From positions 1 through 64,000 of the IMG/VR virus record IMGVR_UViG_3300044825_001821: DNA of 64,000 bases, one strand, 5' to 3'. A program made the translations under genes and the position numbers. The stretch is from a virus. The notes beneath the pieces are model-generated. The model was not told the DNA's origin, did not search any database, and saw nothing but the letters and a program-made list of their open reading frames with translations. How positions within the stretch are numbered: position 1 is the first letter of the stretch; every line of letters starts with the position of its first letter. Of this stretch, positions 40,523 to 47,071 are shown piece by piece.

Positions 40523-40912
40523 ATGGCTTATGTATCTCAAGAACTGAAGTCTAAATTGGCGCCTACTATCAAAGCAATTTGCAAAAAGTATGGTGTAAAA
40601 GCCAGCCTTGCTGTACGCAATCATTCCACACTGGTGCTAAATGTAAAGTCTGGTAAAGTAGACTTTATCGGCGATTATGGTAGCACTCCTGAAACACGTG
40701 CTGATGCTGAAAAGTTCGGTATTCAAGTGAATCCTTATCACTACAAAAGCCACTTCAATGGTGATGCATATTTCTTTTTGTCGGAAGTGATTCCTGCAAT
40801 GAATGCTGGTAATTGGGATGAATCTGATGCACAAGTTGATTATTTCAATGTCGGCTGGTATATCGATGTAAATATTGGTAAGTGGAATAAACCCTACACT
40901 CTGGAGGCTTAA
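40523..40912 (+). CDS. Conserved phage protein
   Basis: This is a 129-residue protein (MAYVSQELKSKLAPTIKAICKKYGVKASLAVRNHSTLVLNVKSG...), a conserved T4-like marine phage type. AAAGGAG upstream. Function unknown. Confidence 0.62.
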   Translation: MAYVSQELKSKLAPTIKAICKKYGVKASLAVRNHSTLVLNVKSGKVDFIGDYGSTPETRADAEKFGIQVNPYHYKSHFNGDAYFFLSEVIPAMNAGNWDESDAQVDYFNVGWYIDVNIGKWNKPYTLEA

Positions 40913-40913
40913 T

Positions 40914-41084
40914 ATGGATCAGATAGATAAAATTATGGCGTATGAATCTGGTGAACTAGATTTTGATGAAACTGTGGAATTTTTTCAAAAGTTGATTGAT
41001 TCGGGTCTTGTGTGGCAACTGCAAGGTTCGTATGGTCGTATGGCAAACTCATTAATTGAGAATGGTTATTGTAATGTACACTGA
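40914..41084 (+). CDS. Conserved small phage protein
   Basis: This is a 56-residue protein, MDQIDKIMAYESGELDFDE... FFQKLIDSGLVWQLQGSYGR, a widespread short cyanophage/pelagiphage family. GGAGG selects ATG 40914. Confidence 0.65.
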   Translation: MDQIDKIMAYESGELDFDETVEFFQKLIDSGLVWQLQGSYGRMANSLIENGYCNVH

Positions 41085-41460
41085 AGATAAAATTGTTGCA
41101 AATCGAATTCGTACCCCCGATGGTACGATTCTTGAATCTATGCACCGCCACGATTATGTAACCTATGTCGATAAGAATGGCAAAGAATACATGGTCGATG
41201 GCGGCCTTGATTACCTGCGCCGCAATGTACATGATGATGCACCGTATGAAGAACTCTCGGTGTATGCTGATGATCTTCATGTTGAAATTCGTGAGGTATT
41301 CAAGTGGGGTACACGTGGTAAAGATGGTAAGCAACCACTGAAATTTGTACCACTAAAAGACTTGACAACTGAACACATTGAGGCTATACTGGATACTCAA
41401 ACACATATTTCCGATCACATTCGAAAAATATTTTTGAATGAATTGGCAATTCGTGGATAA
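41074..41460 (+). CDS. Conserved phage protein
   Basis: This is a 128-residue protein. MYTEDKIVANRIRTPDGTILESMHRHDYVTY... and DLTTEHIEAILDTQTHI are recognisable across T4-like aquatic phages. Function unknown. Confidence 0.62.
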   Translation: MYTEDKIVANRIRTPDGTILESMHRHDYVTYVDKNGKEYMVDGGLDYLRRNVHDDAPYEELSVYADDLHVEIREVFKWGTRGKDGKQPLKFVPLKDLTTEHIEAILDTQTHISDHIRKIFLNELAIRG

Positions 41461-41477
41461 GTTGGATATATACTGAT

Positions 41478-41573
41478 ATGAACAATCTAATACACATTAC
41501 AAAGCAAGCGCCCGAATATCGCACATTTAGCGATAATGGCTCATGGGCACCTGTGTCGGAGGTTTGTGTATAG
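41478..41573 (+). CDS. Possible small peptide
   Basis: This is a 31-codon frame (MNNLIHITKQAPEYRTFSDN...). TATACT just upstream could be a -10 box. Weak support. Confidence 0.35.
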   Translation: MNNLIHITKQAPEYRTFSDNGSWAPVSEVCV

Positions 41574-41598
41574 ATTGTAATCGTTAGCAGATATACAA

Positions 41599-41640
41599 CA
41601 AACCCCGAAGCCCAAAAAGTTTCGGGGTTTTGTTTTTTTG
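41599..41640 (+). terminator. Rho-independent terminator
   Basis: AAACCCCGAA pairs with TTCGGGGTTT and is followed by TGTTTTTTT. It insulates the early operon from the tRNA array. Confidence 0.9.
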
Positions 41641-41665
41641 ATAACGAAAAAAGTTTAAAAAAACC

Positions 41666-41694
41666 TTGACAAGTAAATGGCTGTTCTATACAAT
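41666..41694 (+). promoter_or_regulatory. Promoter of the tRNA array, TTGACAAGTAAA family
   Basis: TTGACA-17-TACAAT followed by GG. A 130-base leader with GATGC/GCATC and GCAAGG/CCTTGT pairings leads into the first tRNA. Confidence 0.83.
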
Positions 41695-41827
41695 GGTCGA
41701 TGTTGAGTGAGTGAGAAAGAAAAAACGGAAGTGAGCGATCCGACTCTGAGAAGAGTTTAGCAAGGGTTGATGCGGTAGGGCAGCTTCGGCATCTGTAATA
41801 GCGATTCCTTGTTAGTTCTTGAATTAT

Positions 41828-41903
41828 GCACCCATCGTCTAGAGGCCTAGGACCCTGCCCTTTCACGGCAGTAACACCGGTTCAAATCCGGTTGGGTGTA
41901 CCA
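41828..41903 (+). tRNA. tRNA-Glu(TTC)
   Basis: GCACCCA/TGGGTGT acceptor, loop CTTTCAC, T-arm CCGGTTCAAATCCGG, CCA encoded. Confidence 0.93.
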
Positions 41904-41954
41904 AGTTCTTAATAGGAGACCTGTCATGGATAGTGACAAGAGTGGTAAGATGAA

Positions 41955-42030
41955 GGGAGTATAGTCAAACGGTTAAGACAGCGGACTTTTAATCCGTCAG
42001 GTCAGGGTTCGAATCCCTGTGCTCCCACCA
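41955..42030 (+). tRNA. tRNA-Lys(TTT)
   Basis: GGGAGTA/TGCTCCC acceptor, loop CTTTTAA, CCA encoded. Confidence 0.93.
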
Positions 42031-42064
42031 TATAAAAGTATTTTGATTCAGAGTATTTTTATAT

Positions 42065-42142
42065 GGCACTTTAGCATAGTTGGCCTAATGCGCTGCCCTG
42101 TCACGGCAGAGATCACGGGTTCGAATCCCGTAAGTGTCGCCA
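42065..42142 (+). tRNA. tRNA-Asp(GTC)
   Basis: GGCACTT/AAGTGTC acceptor, anticodon loop CTGTCAC, CCA encoded. Confidence 0.93.
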
Positions 42143-42149
42143 GAATTAT

Positions 42150-42224
42150 TGCCAAGTAGCACAGTGGTAGTGCAGTTGACTGTTAATCAATTGGTCGTTG
42201 GTTCGATCCCAACCTTGGCAGCCA
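42150..42224 (+). tRNA. tRNA-Asn(GTT)
   Basis: TGCCAAG/CTTGGCA acceptor, loop CTGTTAA, discriminator G, CCA encoded. Confidence 0.93.
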
Positions 42225-42593
42225 GTATCCCGCTTACCGTTAAGTGTCAAGTAACGGCGATCCTAATGTCGAAAATGATTAGGCGTATTGTGAGCGTCAA
42301 TCACACGGCAGAACAGAAAATCATATGATAATGCCGCAGAGTCCCGCTTACATGGGAGCCTTATGAAAATACTGTTCCGGTAGCAAGCCAGGCCACCGAT
42401 ATAATAAATTGGACGGACAGAGTAACTGCTCAGTCTAGGGCTTATGGGAGTAAGTAGCTAGACACCTTAATTGTGTTATCTGTAAGCCATGGGCTTGATC
42501 ATGCCTGAGTAACTATGTACACAGACGGTAAATCCGGCCGGCTATTCCGTTGAGCATAGCAAATAGTGCAGATAACACAATTAAGGTAACTGT
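42225..42593 (+). ncRNA. Structured non-coding stretch inside the tRNA array
   Basis: This is 369 bases without a credible gene but full of helices: CCGTTA/TAACGG, CCTAAT/ATTAGG, CGGCA/TGCCG, CGGT/ACCG and a perfect 19-bp long-range stem between 42464-42482 and 42569-42587. Perfect complementarity of that length with divergent flanks indicates a selected RNA structure. It is flanked by tRNA-Asn and tRNA-Gln and would be co-transcribed. The class is not recognised. Confidence 0.6.
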
Positions 42594-42667
42594 TGGGGAT
42601 TAGTGAAATGGTATCACACCGGATTTTGATTCCGAGGTCGTAAGTTCGATTCTTACATCCCCTGCCA
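42594..42667 (+). tRNA. tRNA-Gln(TTG)
   Basis: Acceptor TGGGGAT/ATCCCCT with an open first pair as usual for Gln, loop TTTTGAT, CCA encoded. Confidence 0.92.
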
Positions 42668-42674
42668 AATTATT

Positions 42675-42758
42675 GGGTGACGAGCAGCACTGGTGACTGC
42701 ACCTGACTGTAAATCAGACGCTTCGGCATACTTGGTTCGACTCCGAGGTCACCCACCA
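42675..42758 (+). tRNA. tRNA-Tyr(GTA)
   Basis: GGGTGAC/GTCACCC acceptor, loop CTGTAAA, long variable arm GACGCTTCGGC, CCA encoded. Confidence 0.93.
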
Positions 42759-42932
42759 GTAAACTTGAGTTGTGGCAAGTATAGTCCACAAACAGGAGTG
42801 TAACCTGATTCATACAAAGATAAGTATGAAACGTGAATGAGCCATCTTTTGACCGTGTTCTTTAGGCAGGAAACACATAAGAAAACGGCAGGCGTTAAAC
42901 GTGATTACAATCGCCTAGGTAATCAAAGTATT
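42759..42932 (+). ncRNA. Second structured spacer in the tRNA array
   Basis: No gene. Helices: GTGG/CCAC, TTCATAC (42809-42815)/GTATGAA (42824-42830), GTGTT/AACAC, and AGGCG (42890-42894)/CGCCT (42912-42916) whose loop GATTAC can pair with GTAATC downstream, an H-type pseudoknot. Class unknown. Confidence 0.45.
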
Positions 42933-43007
42933 CGGTCTTTAGTAAAATGGATATTACGGCGGGCTACGGACCCGCAGGTGGGAGTTCGATTCTCTCAGGA
43001 CCGGCCA
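42933..43007 (+). tRNA. tRNA-Arg(ACG)
   Basis: CGGTCTT/AGGACCG acceptor, loop CTACGGA, CCA encoded. A34 would need deamination by TadA. Confidence 0.9.
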
Positions 43008-43098
43008 TATTGAAACACATTGAATCCCAAGGGTACGAGGGGTGGCTGTAGGCCTATATTCCGGTCGATGGGTTCGATTCCCGCAGTGTGTTTCAATA
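43008..43098 (+). ncRNA. tRNA-like element with 15-bp terminal stem
   Basis: TATTGAAACACATTG pairs with CAGTGTGTTTCAATA at the other end (one G-U pair). Inside are a tRNA-like T-arm (GGGTTCGATTCCC) and a possible D-arm, but no normal anticodon arm and no CCA. It is either a decayed tRNA or a tRNA mimic. Confidence 0.5.
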
Positions 43099-43099
43099 T

Positions 43100-43175
43100 G
43101 GGGGATTGGTGCTAATTGGGAACACATGTGCTTTGCAAGCATGAGTAAGCAGTTCGAATCTGCTATCCTCCACCA
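43100..43175 (+). tRNA. tRNA-Ala(TGC)
   Basis: GGGGGAT/ATCCTCC acceptor, loop TTTGCAA, CCA encoded. Confidence 0.92.
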
Positions 43176-43185
43176 AAGTTTTATT

Positions 43186-43261
43186 GCCGGTTTAGCTCAT
43201 CTGGTAGAGCAGGCGCCTTGTAAGCGTCAGGTGGTGGGTTCGAGTCCTGCAACCGGCACCA
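43186..43261 (+). tRNA. tRNA-Thr(TGT)
   Basis: GCCGGTT/AACCGGC acceptor, loop CTTGTAA, CCA encoded. Confidence 0.94.
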
Positions 43262-43269
43262 AGTTTTAT

Positions 43270-43347
43270 CTGAGTGTAATGTCAGCCCGGTAGACGGCCT
43301 GGTTTGGAACTAGGAGGCCGTAGGTTCAAATCCTACCACTCAGACCA
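43270..43347 (+). tRNA. tRNA-Pro(TGG)
   Basis: CTGAGTG/CACTCAG acceptor, loop TTTGGAA, CCA encoded. Confidence 0.92.
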
Positions 43348-43349
43348 AT

Positions 43350-43425
43350 TGCGGGTTAGGGAAGAGGTCATCCCGTCAGGTTCATATTCTGAAGATCGTT
43401 GGTTCGAATCCAGCACCCGCTACCA
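43350..43425 (+). tRNA. tRNA-Met-type (CAT)
   Basis: Acceptor TGCGGGT/ACCCGCT with an unpaired first position, loop TTCATAT, CCA encoded. The three G-C pairs of an initiator anticodon stem are absent, so it is elongator Met or Ile(k2CAU). Confidence 0.88.
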
Positions 43426-43439
43426 ATTATAGGTGACTT

Positions 43440-43910
43440 ATGTTTAAAAAAGAAATTGACTTAAATGAAGTGGCTGCGTTTCTTGATAAATGTGGTCCCG
43501 ATACGAAAGTTTATATTGGTGCGGACAGTGAACGTTTTCAAATCAATGGCGACTGGTTTGCTGATTACATTCTAGCAGTTGTAATTCACATTGATGGTCG
43601 TCACGGCTGTAAGATATTCGGTGCCGTACAACGTGAACGTGATTTTGAACAAAAGAAAAATCGTCCACGTTTTCGTTTGATGAATGAGGTATATAAAGTT
43701 TCAGAATTGTATTTGAAATTGTATGAAGTTATACCACATGACATACAAATTCATCTGGATATCAATCCAAGTGAAATGCATGGCAGTTCATGTGTAGTAA
43801 ACGAAGCGATTGGTTATATCAAAGGTACATGTAATGTTGTACCACTGATCAAACCAAAAGCATTTGCAGCATCATATGCGGCTGATCGTTTCAAAAGTTT
43901 AGCAGCATAA
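43440..43910 (+). CDS. RNase H-like nuclease, YkuK/DUF458-type
   Basis: This 156-residue protein has KVYIGADSERFQ (first catalytic Asp), AVVIHIDGRHGCKIFGAVQRERDFE and IHLDINPSE (second Asp), followed by IGYIKG. These match the YkuK-type RNase H-like fold. It is the only clear protein gene inside the tRNA array, suggesting a role in RNA processing or turnover; that is inference. Confidence 0.72.
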   Translation: MFKKEIDLNEVAAFLDKCGPDTKVYIGADSERFQINGDWFADYILAVVIHIDGRHGCKIFGAVQRERDFEQKKNRPRFRLMNEVYKVSELYLKLYEVIPHDIQIHLDINPSEMHGSSCVVNEAIGYIKGTCNVVPLIKPKAFAASYAADRFKSLAA

Positions 43911-43919
43911 AAAAGTAAT

Positions 43920-43994
43920 GCGGGTATAGCACAGTGGTAGTGCGACACGTTGCCAACGTGTAGGTCATCAGTTCGAATCTGATTATCCGCTCCA
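43920..43994 (+). tRNA. tRNA-Gly(GCC)
   Basis: GCGGGTA/TATCCGC acceptor, loop TTGCCAA, CCA encoded. Confidence 0.94.
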
Positions 43995-43999
43995 GGTAT

Positions 44000-44073
44000 T
44001 TCGGTGTGGCGTAATGGCAGCGCAGGAGTCTCCAAAACTCTTAGTGGGGGTTCGATTCCCTCCACCGAAGCCA
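44000..44073 (+). tRNA. tRNA-Trp(CCA)
   Basis: TTCGGTG/CACCGAA acceptor, loop CTCCAAA, discriminator G, CCA encoded. Confidence 0.93.
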
Positions 44074-44076
44074 AAT

Positions 44077-44171
44077 GGTAGACAGCACTGGTGTGCGGCG
44101 GAGACTTATAAACTCTGGAGAGTGGCTAGATGGGCTGCAACGGCTAGGTTCGAATCCTAGGTCTACTACCA
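44077..44171 (+). tRNA. Atypical tRNA, provisional anticodon TAT
   Basis: GGTAGAC/GTCTACT acceptor, perfect CTAGG/CCTAG T-stem and encoded CCA. The putative anticodon stem GGAGA/ACTCT contains an A-A mismatch and gives loop CTTATAA (TAT, Ile). The variable region is about 27 bases, too long for Ile. Identity is uncertain. Confidence 0.55.
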
Positions 44172-44183
44172 GTGTTTTTTGGT

Positions 44184-44257
44184 GTGGCCATAGTGTAACG
44201 GTAGCACTAGACATTGTGACTGTCTCAGTTCGGATTCAAATTCCGATGGTCACCCCA
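44184..44257 (+). tRNA. tRNA-His(GTG)
   Basis: GTGGCCA/TGGTCAC acceptor, loop TTGTGAC, C73 as in His tRNAs, CCA encoded. Confidence 0.9.
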
Positions 44258-44266
44258 AAAAATATT

Positions 44267-44342
44267 GGTGCTTTAGCTGATGTGGTCATAGCAGTGGCCT
44301 GAAGAGCCTCGGAAGTTAGTTCGATTCTAACAGGCACCACCA
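44267..44342 (+). tRNA. tRNA-Phe(GAA)
   Basis: GGTGCTT/AGGCACC acceptor, loop CTGAAGA, CCA encoded; one mismatch in the anticodon stem. Confidence 0.88.
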
Positions 44343-44343
44343 T

Positions 44344-44417
44344 TGTCCTGTAGTTAAATGGTATAACTGTCGATTGATAATCGACCATTACAAGTTCAAT
44401 TCTTGTCGGGACAACCA
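44344..44417 (+). tRNA. tRNA-Ile(GAT)
   Basis: TGTCCTG/CGGGACA acceptor, loop TTGATAA, CCA encoded. Confidence 0.92.
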
Positions 44418-44422
44418 GAATT

Positions 44423-44497
44423 GGTAGTGTAGCATAATGGTAGTGCGCCACCTTCATACGGTGTTAGGTGTAAGTTCGAATCTTACCACTACTACCA
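44423..44497 (+). tRNA. tRNA-Met-type (CAT), second copy
   Basis: GGTAGTG/CACTACT acceptor, loop TTCATAC, CCA encoded. Differs strongly from the CAT tRNA at 43350, so one may be Ile(k2CAU). Confidence 0.88.
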
Positions 44498-44498
44498 A

Positions 44499-44574
44499 GC
44501 GCCGGTGACGGAACGGTATACGTGTTGGTCTTAGAAACCAAATTCTGAGAGTTCGAATCTCTCCTGGCGCACCA
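44499..44574 (+). tRNA. tRNA-Leu(TAG)
   Basis: GCGCCGG/CTGGCGC acceptor, loop CTTAGAA, CCA encoded. The variable arm is short for Leu. Confidence 0.87.
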
Positions 44575-44580
44575 GTATTT

Positions 44581-44654
44581 GCCTTGTTAGTTTAATGGTA
44601 GAACTCTGTCTTTACACGGCAGTTACGGTGGTTCGATTCCATCACAAGGCACCA
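44581..44654 (+). tRNA. tRNA-Val(TAC)
   Basis: GCCTTGT/ACAAGGC acceptor, loop TTTACAC, CCA encoded. Confidence 0.93.
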
Positions 44655-44661
44655 GTATCAT

Positions 44662-44739
44662 GCAACGGTGGCAGAGTGGTCCAATGCAAGAGTCTGCAAA
44701 ACTCTAAAGCCGTCGGTTCAAATCCGACCCGTTGCTCCA
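44662..44739 (+). tRNA. tRNA-Cys(GCA)
   Basis: GCAACGG/CCGTTGC acceptor, loop CTGCAAA, CCA encoded. Confidence 0.92.
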
Positions 44740-44744
44740 AATAT

Positions 44745-44834
44745 GGAAGTGTGGCAGAGTCCGGTTTATTGCACCTGTCTTGAAAACAGACGTATCGAAA
44801 GGTACCGTGAGTTCGAATCTCACCGCTTCCGCCA
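44745..44834 (+). tRNA. tRNA-Ser(TGA)
   Basis: GGAAGTG/CGCTTCC acceptor, loop CTTGAAA, long variable arm, CCA encoded. Confidence 0.93.
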
Positions 44835-44847
44835 AATAGGAGAAAAA

Positions 44848-45009
44848 ATGTTGATACTTACAACAATGCTGACGATGATATTTTATTGGGTATTGTTTGG
44901 TTTATCTGTAACGGCATTTTTATTCGTGATGTATGGTATCGCAATAGTATCTGGAGTGTTGGCCGAGTTGGTCGAAGGCACTTTCCTGCTAAGAAAGCAT
45001 ACCCCATAA
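44848..45009 (+). CDS. Small membrane protein overlapping a tRNA gene
   Basis: This is a 53-codon frame with a strong AGGAG site. Residues 1-40 are hydrophobic (two membrane segments). Its last 19 codons are read from the 5' part of tRNA-Ser(GCT), giving the tail LVEGTFLLRKHTP. The good start and composition argue that it is real. Confidence 0.6.
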   Translation: MLILTTMLTMIFYWVLFGLSVTAFLFVMYGIAIVSGVLAELVEGTFLLRKHTP

Positions 45010-45044
45010 GGGTATCATTGGTTCGAATCCAATACACTCCGCCA
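44953..45044 (+). tRNA. tRNA-Ser(GCT)
   Basis: GGAGTGT/ACACTCC acceptor, loop CTGCTAA, long variable arm ACCCCATAAGGGT, CCA encoded. It overlaps the end of the small membrane-protein gene. Confidence 0.93.
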
Positions 45045-45045
45045 C

Positions 45046-45074
45046 TTGACAACGTTTTTTCATTGATATATAAT
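45046..45074 (+). promoter_or_regulatory. Consensus sigma70-type promoter (TTGACA-17-TATAAT)
   Basis: Both hexamers match consensus. The -35 begins two bases after the tRNA-Ser CCA. Confidence 0.87.
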
Positions 45075-45098
45075 GTTTACTGTCGCATGGAGAAAGAA

Positions 45099-45260
45099 AT
45101 GAAAGGTAAAACTTTGAAAAAACTGTCCAAACCACGGAATTTTGTGGCAAAAGACTTATTCACACCGAAATATCGAATAAGAGTTGAGCACTCATCTGTA
45201 AATTTTTACAATCGTGCTTCCGAAAAACAAAATTTCCGAAAACAAAATGTCTATTTTTAG
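45099..45260 (+). CDS. Small basic protein
   Basis: This is a 53-residue protein (MKGKTLKKLSKPRNFVAKDLFTPKYR...) with GGAG before ATG 45099. It is a short family seen in T4-like aquatic phages. Function unknown. Confidence 0.6.
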   Translation: MKGKTLKKLSKPRNFVAKDLFTPKYRIRVEHSSVNFYNRASEKQNFRKQNVYF

Positions 45261-45684
45261 AAAAAAAGTTGAAGAACCCGTCGATCCACCCGTTTCAGGT
45301 AATGAAATGGATGATTTTGACGGTTTTTATTTTGTTCCTGATGATGATGACTTTGAAAATAACTATAAAATGATATTTTTCAACATGAAAGATGAATATT
45401 CCAACTCAAAACCAGTTGAGAGTTCACACATGGGGCTAAAATATCACTTGTGTTTTTTCAAAACCGATGAAAATGGCGCTCCTGTGTTTGATGATGCGTT
45501 TGAAGCCATACTTGTTGACCCTTTAACGTATGTGAAGAGCATGACAGGCTCAGGAATTGGTGGTTGTGTCTTGAAAAAGACAGAAAAATCGGATGGATGG
45601 TGGACTGATTACTTGAATTTCATCACCGGTGGCGAATTTAAGCAAAAAGTAAGAGAGGCATTCGGTTCTATCGCAAACAATTGA
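45247..45684 (+). CDS. Hypothetical protein
   Basis: This is a 145-residue acidic protein with a DDDDFENNYKMIFFNMKDEY region. It starts inside the previous gene and there is no clear ribosome site. Function unknown. Confidence 0.5.
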   Translation: MSIFRKKVEEPVDPPVSGNEMDDFDGFYFVPDDDDFENNYKMIFFNMKDEYSNSKPVESSHMGLKYHLCFFKTDENGAPVFDDAFEAILVDPLTYVKSMTGSGIGGCVLKKTEKSDGWWTDYLNFITGGEFKQKVREAFGSIANN

Positions 45685-45686
45685 TC

Positions 45687-46004
45687 ATGAAAGTGAGGAT
45701 TGATAAATTTATGGAAAAAATATTCGACCCAAGTTACAAAGATTACAAAACAAGCCGTAAATGGCTGATTGGTTTGCTCGAAAGTGAGATTGTAGAAATT
45801 ACTTTCTTAAAAAAAGACGGAACTGAACGTATAATGAATTGTACGTTACAAGAAGATTACTTACCAGAAACAGTTGGCTCTGATAAAGATAAAAATAGTG
45901 ATGCACTTGCGGTTTTTGATGTAGACAAAGAAGATTGGCGCTCATTTCGTTGGGATTCAGTAAAACGAATTTCATTTTCTATTGGTGGAGAACATAATGC
46001 CTAA
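45687..46004 (+). CDS. WYL_2-like beta-barrel protein
   Basis: This 105-residue protein has IVEITFLKKDGTERIMNCTL followed by ALAVFDVDKEDWRSFRWDSVKRI, the phage WYL_2/SH3-like fold pattern. Such proteins are thought to bind ligands or nucleic acid. The ATG is preferred to TTG 45681. Confidence 0.65.
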   Translation: MKVRIDKFMEKIFDPSYKDYKTSRKWLIGLLESEIVEITFLKKDGTERIMNCTLQEDYLPETVGSDKDKNSDALAVFDVDKEDWRSFRWDSVKRISFSIGGEHNA

Positions 46005-46287
46005 GTATATCGTAGAACAAATTTCTGTACACCGCAGTGTATTTGTGGTCGAAGCGGATAACCAAGAAGATGCTAAAAAAGTTGCGGCAGTTGCCGATGA
46101 CAATTGGCAACAATGGCTTGGTCAACTTGATGTTGATGTGAATGAGTATTCTGAAGAAAGAATTGCTTATTTCAAACACAAAGATTATTTCTGGGATGGT
46201 GTTTCATACAAAGACAGTGATGGATACCTTGCATATCATCACCCATCAGGTGAAGATATAGAACGTAAGGAAATTGTCATTCGTTAA
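45997..46287 (+). CDS. Small hypothetical protein
   Basis: This is a 96-residue protein (MPKYIVEQISVHRSVFVVEADNQEDA...). GGAG selects ATG 45997. Function unknown. Confidence 0.55.
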   Translation: MPKYIVEQISVHRSVFVVEADNQEDAKKVAAVADDNWQQWLGQLDVDVNEYSEERIAYFKHKDYFWDGVSYKDSDGYLAYHHPSGEDIERKEIVIR

Positions 46288-46293
46288 TCAAAT

Positions 46294-46371
46294 GCGGACG
46301 TAGTGTTCAACGGTTAGCACGTGAGCCTTCCAAGCTTGAAGTGAGGAGTTCGAATCTCCCCGTCCGCTCCA
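46294..46371 (+). tRNA. tRNA-Gly(TCC)
   Basis: GCGGACG/CGTCCGC acceptor, loop CTTCCAA, CCA encoded. Last tRNA of the array. Confidence 0.92.
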
Positions 46372-46381
46372 AAGGATTATT

Positions 46382-46573
46382 ATGAAATCTTGGACTTTAG
46401 AAGTTAAACAACACGAAGATGGTGATTACATACTAGAATTCAATGATGAAATTCTGGCCGAAACTGGTTGGAAAGAGGGTGACACATTAAAGTGGCTTGA
46501 TAACGGCGATGGTACATGGTCGCTGAAAAAATTAGATGAGAATCATGAAAATACTGATCAATCTAAGACGTAG
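46382..46573 (+). CDS. AbrB-like small protein
   Basis: This is a 63-residue swapped-hairpin-like pattern (ILAETGWKEGDTLKWLDNGDGTWSL) recalling MazE/AbrB antitoxin-type DNA-binding proteins. No toxin gene is next to it. Confidence 0.55.
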   Translation: MKSWTLEVKQHEDGDYILEFNDEILAETGWKEGDTLKWLDNGDGTWSLKKLDENHENTDQSKT

Positions 46574-46614
46574 TTTTTTTTAAATATAACTGTTGTTATT
46601 CTATAGGAGATGTT

Positions 46615-47058
46615 ATGAACTTGAAAGGATCAAGAACCGCCGAAAGCCTTAAAGAAGCTTTTGCAGGTGAATCAATGGCAAACCGCCGCTATCTGTATTT
46701 CGCAAATCAATGTGATATTGCAGGTGAAAACGATCTTGCTGCATTGTTCCGTTCCACAGCAGAAGGTGAAACAGGACACGCACATGGTCACATGGAGTAT
46801 TTGATCAACTTAGGCGCAGGAGACCCAGGAACAGATCAACCAGCAAGAACAGTTAAAGAAATGTTGGAATCTGCAATTCATGGTGAAACTCATGAGTACA
46901 CTGACATGTATCCTGGTATGGCTAGAATAGCACGTGATGAGGGTTTTGAAGAAATTGCTGATTGGTTTGAAACTCTAGCCAAAGCAGAACGTTCTCATGC
47001 TAACCGCTACAAAAAAGCCCTTGATACCTTTTACCCCGAAATTTTAGATAAAATTTAA
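46615..47058 (+). CDS. Rubrerythrin-like diiron protein
   Basis: This 147-residue protein is the diiron four-helix domain: [17 protein letters not shown], ...[32 protein letters not shown] and [14 protein letters not shown] supply the Glu/His ligands. The C-terminal rubredoxin domain is absent. It would reduce peroxide. TAGGAG upstream; the pqqA-like gene follows after 13 bases. Confidence 0.85.
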   Translation: MNLKGSRTAESLKEAFAGESMANRRYLYFANQCDIAGENDLAALFRSTAEGETGHAHGHMEYLINLGAGDPGTDQPARTVKEMLESAIHGETHEYTDMYPGMARIARDEGFEEIADWFETLAKAERSHANRYKKALDTFYPEILDKI

Positions 47059-47071
47059 TAAGGAGAGTAGT

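Noticed and set aside
42225-42932. Group I intron splitting a tRNA
   Set aside because: All flanking tRNAs are complete with CCA and no half-tRNA remains; no homing gene is present there.
42134-45009. Longer open frames across tRNA genes (for example near 42134, 43042, 44075, 44236 minus and 44595)
   Set aside because: They run through cloverleaf tRNAs with no ribosome sites; only the frame starting at 44848 has independent support.
46382-46573. Antitoxin of a toxin-antitoxin pair
   Set aside because: The AbrB-like fold is plausible but there is no toxin gene on either side.
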